Below, in pieces: positions 48,524-52,778 of a stretch of DNA of 52,778 nt (position 1 is the stretch's first letter; each line of letters opens with the position of its first letter). Origin of the DNA: Guptibacillus spartinae (lineage in GTDB: Bacteria; Bacillota; Bacilli; Bacillales; Guptibacillaceae); assembly GCF_028610625.1 (NCBI RefSeq), contig NZ_JAQQWU010000021.1, positions 1 through 52,778 on the forward strand, given 5' to 3'. The position numbers were made by a program, and so were the translations under genes. The notes below the pieces were generated by a model. The model did no database searches. It was not told the DNA's origin and was given only the letters and a program-made list of their open reading frames with translations.

Positions 48524-49510
48524 TTATCCCTCCCGTAATCTGAGCACTAGCTGTTCCATCACAAACTGCGGGTTTGTGTTTGCACTCAGACGTCTTTTGG
48601 CATCGAGTATCGCCATCATATGCTGACTTATCTTCTTTCTTCCGAATTGAAGGGCATAACGTTCGAGCTTATCCTTCTGATCTGCATAGACAATTCGATT
48701 ATCCTGCAGTTGTATTTTCATTATATCCTTATACCAAAAAAGCATAAGGTTAAGGCCCATATCCTGCTGCGTTTTATCCTTAAAATGTGCTAGCCATTTG
48801 TCATGGATCGTTAGGAAAACCTGATGAGGTCTTTCCTTCAACTCTTCAGTCAATTGTATCACTATCGCTCTTGCCTGTGCAAACCACTCATCAAGCGCAA
48901 GCTCCTTTGCTGCACGCTGGTCATTTGTTAGTTGAGCAGCCGTTTTAGCAAGGTATGATGTGACTCCTTCATTTGTAAGTGCTTCTTCTACTCCACTCAT
49001 TGAAAGAGGTTGAAAGGTGATAACCTGACATCTTGAATAAATTGTAGAAAGAATATGCTGCTTTTGTTCTGTTAATAAAATGGCCATCGTCATTTGACCT
49101 GGCTCTTCTAGAAATTTAAGTAAGCTATTTGCTGCCTGAGTGGTCATCCGATCAGAATGATTCAAGATATATACTTTTTTACGCGACTCAACTCCAAGAT
49201 AGGAGAATTCTTTTTGTAGTTTTCTAATTTGGTCAATTTTAATCGATTGGCCATCTGGTTCAATAAGATGAAGATCTGGATGATTACCTGAATCAACTCT
49301 TTTGCAGTCTTTACACTGTTGACACGGATCAATTCCTGTTCGCTCCTGGCAAAAATAAGTTTTCGCCATATGAATGGCAACGTCTTTTTTTCCAGTGCCT
49401 GCTCCACCATCAAATAAGTAAGCGTGAGACAGACGTTCTTTTTTAAAACTGTTGATGATCATCCTAACGACTGTAGGCTGGCGTTCTTCTAATTCAATCC
49501 AATCTGTCAT
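48524..49510 (-). CDS. holB: DNA polymerase III subunit delta' (clamp loader)
   Basis: Part of the clamp loader that places the beta clamp on DNA. The 328-residue AAA+ protein starts with YLFDGGAGTGKK (P-loop, near residue 32-43) and has the zinc module CQERTGIDPCQQCKDC near residues 55-70. Sensor-type VYILNHSDRMTTQAANSLLKFLEEP lies near residue 118 onward (core ANSLLKFLEEP). A C-terminal collar domain follows. It comes 22 bases after darA, with yaaR missing between them. Confidence 0.95.
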   Translation of the reverse strand: MTDWIELEERQPTVVRMIINSFKKERLSHAYLFDGGAGTGKKDVAIHMAKTYFCQERTGIDPCQQCKDCKRVDSGNHPDLHLIEPDGQSIKIDQIRKLQKEFSYLGVESRKKVYILNHSDRMTTQAANSLLKFLEEPGQMTMAILLTEQKQHILSTIYSRCQVITFQPLSMSGVEEALTNEGVTSYLAKTAAQLTNDQRAAKELALDEWFAQARAIVIQLTEELKERPHQVFLTIHDKWLAHFKDKTQQDMGLNLMLFWYKDIMKIQLQDNRIVYADQKDKLERYALQFGRKKISQHMMAILDAKRRLSANTNPQFVMEQLVLRLREG

Positions 49511-49532
49511 TTCTATCCCTCATCCTACTAGT

Positions 49533-49892
<360 letters not shown>

Positions 49893-50534
49893 TTATTCGT
49901 TATTAGTAGAATAGTTATCCCAAAGGACTTTAAAATCCTCTATTATTGCTGAAAAAATCTCATCAACTTTTTTCTCGCCATTGATTAAATGGATTCGTTC
50001 ATTATTCTCTTTATATAATTCTAAAAAAGCTTCCCTTACCTTTTCGTGATAAGCTGTACCTTTCTGTTCAATACGATCCAATTGATTCCGAGCAATCATT
50101 CTTTCTTTTCCAACCGAAACAGGAAGATCAATCATATAGCTCCGATCTGGCGTAAGACCTCCTGTTGCAAAGTCATTAATCACCCTTACTTTTTCAACAT
50201 CTAATCCCAGGCCAACTCCCTGATAAGCAATCGATGCATCAACAAAGCGATCACAAAGCACAAGGTACCCTTCATTTAAGGCCGGAATAATCTTCTCTCT
50301 TACGTGCTGTGCACGCGATGAAGCATATAGAAGAACCTCTGTCTCATCCACCATCTCTTTATGCTCCGGGTTTAAAATAAGCGATCGAATTTGGTCACTT
50401 ATCGCAGTACCCCCTGGCTCTCTTGTATGAATATATGGAATACCTTCTTCATTTAAATAATCGGCTAATTTCTGAACCTGGGTCGATTTACCCGCCCCAT
50501 CCGGTCCTTCGAATGTGATAAATAATCCTTTCAA
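49893..50534 (-). CDS. tmk: Thymidylate kinase
   Basis: Phosphorylates dTMP to dTDP. The 213-residue P-loop kinase has FEGPDGAGKSTQVQKL (8-23), the DRF-type motif LCDRFVDASIAYQG near residue 91-104 and a lid region after DLPVSVGKER. The start is a TTG at 50534 with GAGGAG upstream, only 4 bases after the yaaO stop, so translation of the two is probably coupled. Confidence 0.96.
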   Translation of the reverse strand: MKGLFITFEGPDGAGKSTQVQKLADYLNEEGIPYIHTREPGGTAISDQIRSLILNPEHKEMVDETEVLLYASSRAQHVREKIIPALNEGYLVLCDRFVDASIAYQGVGLGLDVEKVRVINDFATGGLTPDRSYMIDLPVSVGKERMIARNQLDRIEQKGTAYHEKVREAFLELYKENNERIHLINGEKKVDEIFSAIIEDFKVLWDNYSTNNE

Positions 50535-50538
50535 TGCC

Positions 50539-51978
50539 CTACTCCTCTTCTATTGCAATCTCAATCATCTCATCATGTATTCCCTGTATATGTCCCCCAG
50601 AAAGTAGAATTGATTCTAATCGTTTTACCTTTTCCATTGGAATTCGTTCACCCGGTAGCACAACAGGAATTCCTGGCGGATATGGAATTAACCCTCTTGC
50701 AGCTATCATACCAGTAGCCTCCGTTAACTTTACTCTCTTTGTCTTCATCGTCTCCAATTTTTCAAAAGAATAAGCAGGAAAAGTCATATCTTCATGGTTC
50801 AACTCATATAGAAATTCATGAAAGTTGTCCTCATTTCTATGAAGAGCAATCTTTTTAAATGCCTGTATCGTTCTTATATAAATTTCTTCATTAATAGCCA
50901 TTGGGCAAACAAGTAAGACATTTAATGGATCACTCAGCTCAACGAATATACCTTCATTTTCAAGTTTCTTTGCTAGTTCATATCCTGACGCCCCAGCTAG
51001 CTGAACCGTTATTTTGAGTGGATCAAGCTGATGATACGCACGACTTACATCGCCAATAACGTTTATACCAGGTACTTCACTCAATTGTTTCTTAAACTGA
51101 CGAATCTCTTCTAAAATGTGACCTAGCTGCTGCTCTGTAAGAGAAGATAGATAGTGTCTTGCTAAATCGAGGGAAGCCATAATTGGATAAGAAGGACTAC
51201 TTGATTGAAAGACTTGTAAATAGTCATTTATGGCACTCTTATATTCTACATTCCCTAGATGTAAGTAAGCCCCCATCGTCATAGCAGGAAGTGTTTTATG
51301 AGCAGATTGAACAACAACATCGGCTCCTTGCTTTAAAGCACTTTCAGGGAAAAAACGCTCGCTTATAAAATGTGCCCCGTGCGCTTCATCAACGAGTACC
51401 GCCACCCCGTGCTGATGGGCATAATTGATCATTGGCCTTAAGTCCATAGTCATTCCATAATAATTTGGATTTGTCAGGACAACCGCTTTAATATTGCTAT
51501 ATCTCGAAAGGGCTCGTTCGATAAGATCAACCGAAACTCCAGTTGCCACCTGGCTTGCTTCATCAATAAACGGAGTTAGAAATACTGGTTGTGCTTTCGC
51601 TAGGCGAAGTCCATTCAAAACCGATTTGTGACAATTTTTTTGAACGAGAACCACATCTCCCTCAGAACAAACTGCCATTAACATCGCTAGATTACCAGTT
51701 GTGGAACCACCTACCAAGAAGTGAGTTTCAATACTTCCATAGAGCTCCGCTGTAAGCTGCTCTGCCTCCTTAATGGGACCTTCAGCATGATGAAGGTCAT
51801 CTAACCCCGGAAGCTCTGTTGCATCTATTTTCAATAAGTCTTTGTACAAATGATCTGCACGTTTATAAGAAGAAAAAACCGTTCCGTTTTTATGTCCTGG
51901 AACATGATACGAAAGAGGTTTCTGAGCCTTCCACGCTGTCAGAGCCTCGTATAATGGTACTTGATCTTTTTTGCTCAT
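50539..51978 (-). CDS. yaaO: Orn/Lys/Arg decarboxylase family protein YaaO
   Basis: PLP-dependent amino-acid decarboxylase family protein; the substrate is not established. The 479-residue protein has the family start PLSYHVPGHKNG (near residue 23), PNYYGMTMDL, VDEAHGAHF near residue 200 and the PLP lysine in QSAHKTLPAM near residue 227. A C-terminal domain contains ARGLIPYPPGIPVVLPGERI (near 437-456), typical of the group. ATG 51978 is chosen over the GTG at 51987. It heads the run yaaO-tmk-darA-holB-ricT-yabA. Confidence 0.93.
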   Translation of the reverse strand: MSKKDQVPLYEALTAWKAQKPLSYHVPGHKNGTVFSSYKRADHLYKDLLKIDATELPGLDDLHHAEGPIKEAEQLTAELYGSIETHFLVGGSTTGNLAMLMAVCSEGDVVLVQKNCHKSVLNGLRLAKAQPVFLTPFIDEASQVATGVSVDLIERALSRYSNIKAVVLTNPNYYGMTMDLRPMINYAHQHGVAVLVDEAHGAHFISERFFPESALKQGADVVVQSAHKTLPAMTMGAYLHLGNVEYKSAINDYLQVFQSSSPSYPIMASLDLARHYLSSLTEQQLGHILEEIRQFKKQLSEVPGINVIGDVSRAYHQLDPLKITVQLAGASGYELAKKLENEGIFVELSDPLNVLLVCPMAINEEIYIRTIQAFKKIALHRNEDNFHEFLYELNHEDMTFPAYSFEKLETMKTKRVKLTEATGMIAARGLIPYPPGIPVVLPGERIPMEKVKRLESILLSGGHIQGIHDEMIEIAIEEE

Positions 51979-52096
51979 TAAACCCACTTCTATCTATTGA
52001 AGATTCATTTACGTATACTCATATTCTATCATTTTCTAGACTTCTGGAGAAGTAAAGGGGTATGCTAATTCTTCTAGCTAGTCTTTTCTAGAACAT

Positions 52097-52131
52097 GTAA
52101 AAAGCAGATAGCTTATGAAGCAGCTATCTGC
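52097..52131 (-). terminator. Intrinsic terminator of csfB
   Basis: GCAGATAGCT/AGCTATCTGC arms (52104-52113 and 52122-52131) with an 8-base loop are followed by TTTTTAC on the minus strand. The stem begins immediately after the csfB stop codon. Confidence 0.93.
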
Positions 52132-52329
52132 CTATGCTAATCGACTTAGTCGTAGTTTGCGTAATTTTTCAAGATAAAATTGATAGTTCTCATGACTGGT
52201 ATCTGTTTGTATCACCTTACGTTCACAATCATAACAAATAAAACGATCACAAATATGGATACCTTTGAAACTATGCTCCTCACAAACAAGACAACACTCA
52301 CTAAAAATCTCCTTGATTGCCTTCTCCAT
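52132..52329 (-). CDS. csfB: Anti-sigma factor CsfB (Gin)
   Basis: Inhibitor of sigma-G (and sigma-E in the forespore) that stops sigma-G from acting too early. The 65-residue protein has two zinc-type cysteine pairs, CLVC (near 13-16) and CYDC (near 33-36 region), with HICDRFICYDCERKV between and around them. ATG 52329 is chosen because GGAGGTGG lies about 5 bases upstream; the open frame runs 50 codons further with no family similarity. It is the first protein gene after the rRNA operon, as in B. subtilis. Confidence 0.9.
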   Translation of the reverse strand: MEKAIKEIFSECCLVCEEHSFKGIHICDRFICYDCERKVIQTDTSHENYQFYLEKLRKLRLSRLA

Positions 52330-52348
52330 CTTCCCACCTCCATGGTAA

Positions 52349-52378
52349 AAGCATTGCCCAATTATAGGGGATCTATAC
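52349..52378 (-). promoter_or_regulatory. Possible csfB promoter, sigma-F type
   Basis: GTATA (52374-52378) and GGCAATGCTT (52349-52358) are 15 bases apart. The -35 and spacing fit sigma-F, and the -10 matches GGNNANAHTR only partly. Sigma-F control of csfB is known in B. subtilis. Confidence 0.4.
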
Positions 52379-52379
52379 A

Positions 52380-52608
52380 AGTTCCATTTAATTCGAGCTG
52401 ACTTTTCACTTCCTTTTAAGGATATGTGCCTGTAACTTATCCCGTGTCTGTGATTTACGAAAAGAAAGTAAATTTCCAAGGCATATTAGCATTGTAACTG
52501 AAGGAGTGATTTAAAGGTATTAAGCTTTTTCCGCGATTTCCATGTCTAATTCCTCGAACGTAAGACGTGAGGACTTTCAGCTAGTAAAACCTTTTTCATA
52601 AAACCATA
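52380..52608. other. Spacer between the rRNA operon and csfB
   Basis: No gene, repeat or further promoter was recognised in this stretch between the rrn terminator and the csfB promoter region. B. subtilis has an rRNA operon at the same position. Confidence 0.5.
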
Positions 52609-52642
52609 CAAAAAAAAGCGAGAAACCCTCAGGTCTCTCGCC
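52609..52642 (-). terminator. Intrinsic terminator of the right-hand rRNA operon
   Basis: A 10-base-pair stem with one mismatch (52618-52627 with 52632-52641) and the loop CTCA is followed by a run of T on the minus strand, about 13 bases after the 5S gene. Confidence 0.93.
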
Positions 52643-52654
52643 TTTCTTCATTTG

Positions 52655-52770
<116 letters not shown>

Positions 52771-52778
52771 CTTATCAG

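Overview
This window looks like a chromosomal segment of a spore-forming Bacillota, Bacillaceae in the broad sense. Almost every gene matches, in order and orientation, the block next to the replication origin of Bacillus subtilis that runs from csfB to lysS, and it is presented here in reverse. The sporulation genes (spoIIE, spoVT, spoVG, yabG, sspF, fin, csfB, yabP, yabQ, yabT) support this. The genus cannot be named from the sequence alone. Apart from abrB, all recognised genes are on the minus strand, so the origin should lie beyond the right-hand end. No mobile element, prophage, CRISPR array or horizontally acquired island was seen.

Layout from right to left, in the direction of transcription. 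The window opens with the 5S gene and terminator of one rRNA operon (52.6-52.8 kb). Next come csfB, yaaO, tmk, darA, holB, ricT, yabA, the tRNA methyltransferase gene yabB, the GIY-YIG gene yazA and rsmI (45.4-52.3 kb). abrB and metG are divergent across a 513-base regulatory region (44.5-45.1 kb). Then follow tatD, yabE, rnmV, ksgA, yabG, veg, sspF, ispE, purR, ridA, spoVG, glmU, prs, ctc, pth, fin, mfd, spoVT, yabM, yabN (mazG), rqcP, yabP, yabQ, divIC and yabR. A tRNA-Met/tRNA-Glu pair is followed by spoIIE, yabS, yabT, tilS, hprT, ftsH, coaX, hslO, cysK and the folate operon (pabB-pabA-pabC-folP-folB-folK-yazB). The block ends with lysS and the tandem promoters and first ~100 bases of a second 16S gene. 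Compared with B. subtilis gene order (from memory), xpaC, yaaN, yaaR, yacD and dusB are missing from their usual places.

The genes cover translation (lysS, metG, tRNA and rRNA modification, pth, ctc, rqcP), nucleotide and cofactor supply (prs, hprT, tmk, purR, folate genes, coaX), cell envelope and division (glmU, divIC, yabM, ispE), DNA replication and repair (holB, yabA, mfd), proteostasis (ftsH, hslO) and commitment to sporulation. Many intergenic regions carry readable regulatory sites: sigma-A promoters, a sigma-B promoter (ctc), a sigma-H promoter (spoVG), sigma-G/F type promoters (fin, spoVT, sspF, weaker csfB), Spo0A boxes (abrB, spoVG), a PurBox pair (purR), the long-spacer spoIIE promoter, and over twenty intrinsic terminators.

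No clearly new multi-gene system was found. The best leads are cis-regulatory: a structured metG leader with an intrinsic terminator between promoter and start codon; a strong promoter that runs straight into a terminator upstream of lysS, where dusB would normally be; two tandem perfect-consensus promoters before veg; a hairpin able to mask the yabS ribosome-binding site; and an RPQG-repeat tail on the S1-domain protein YabR.
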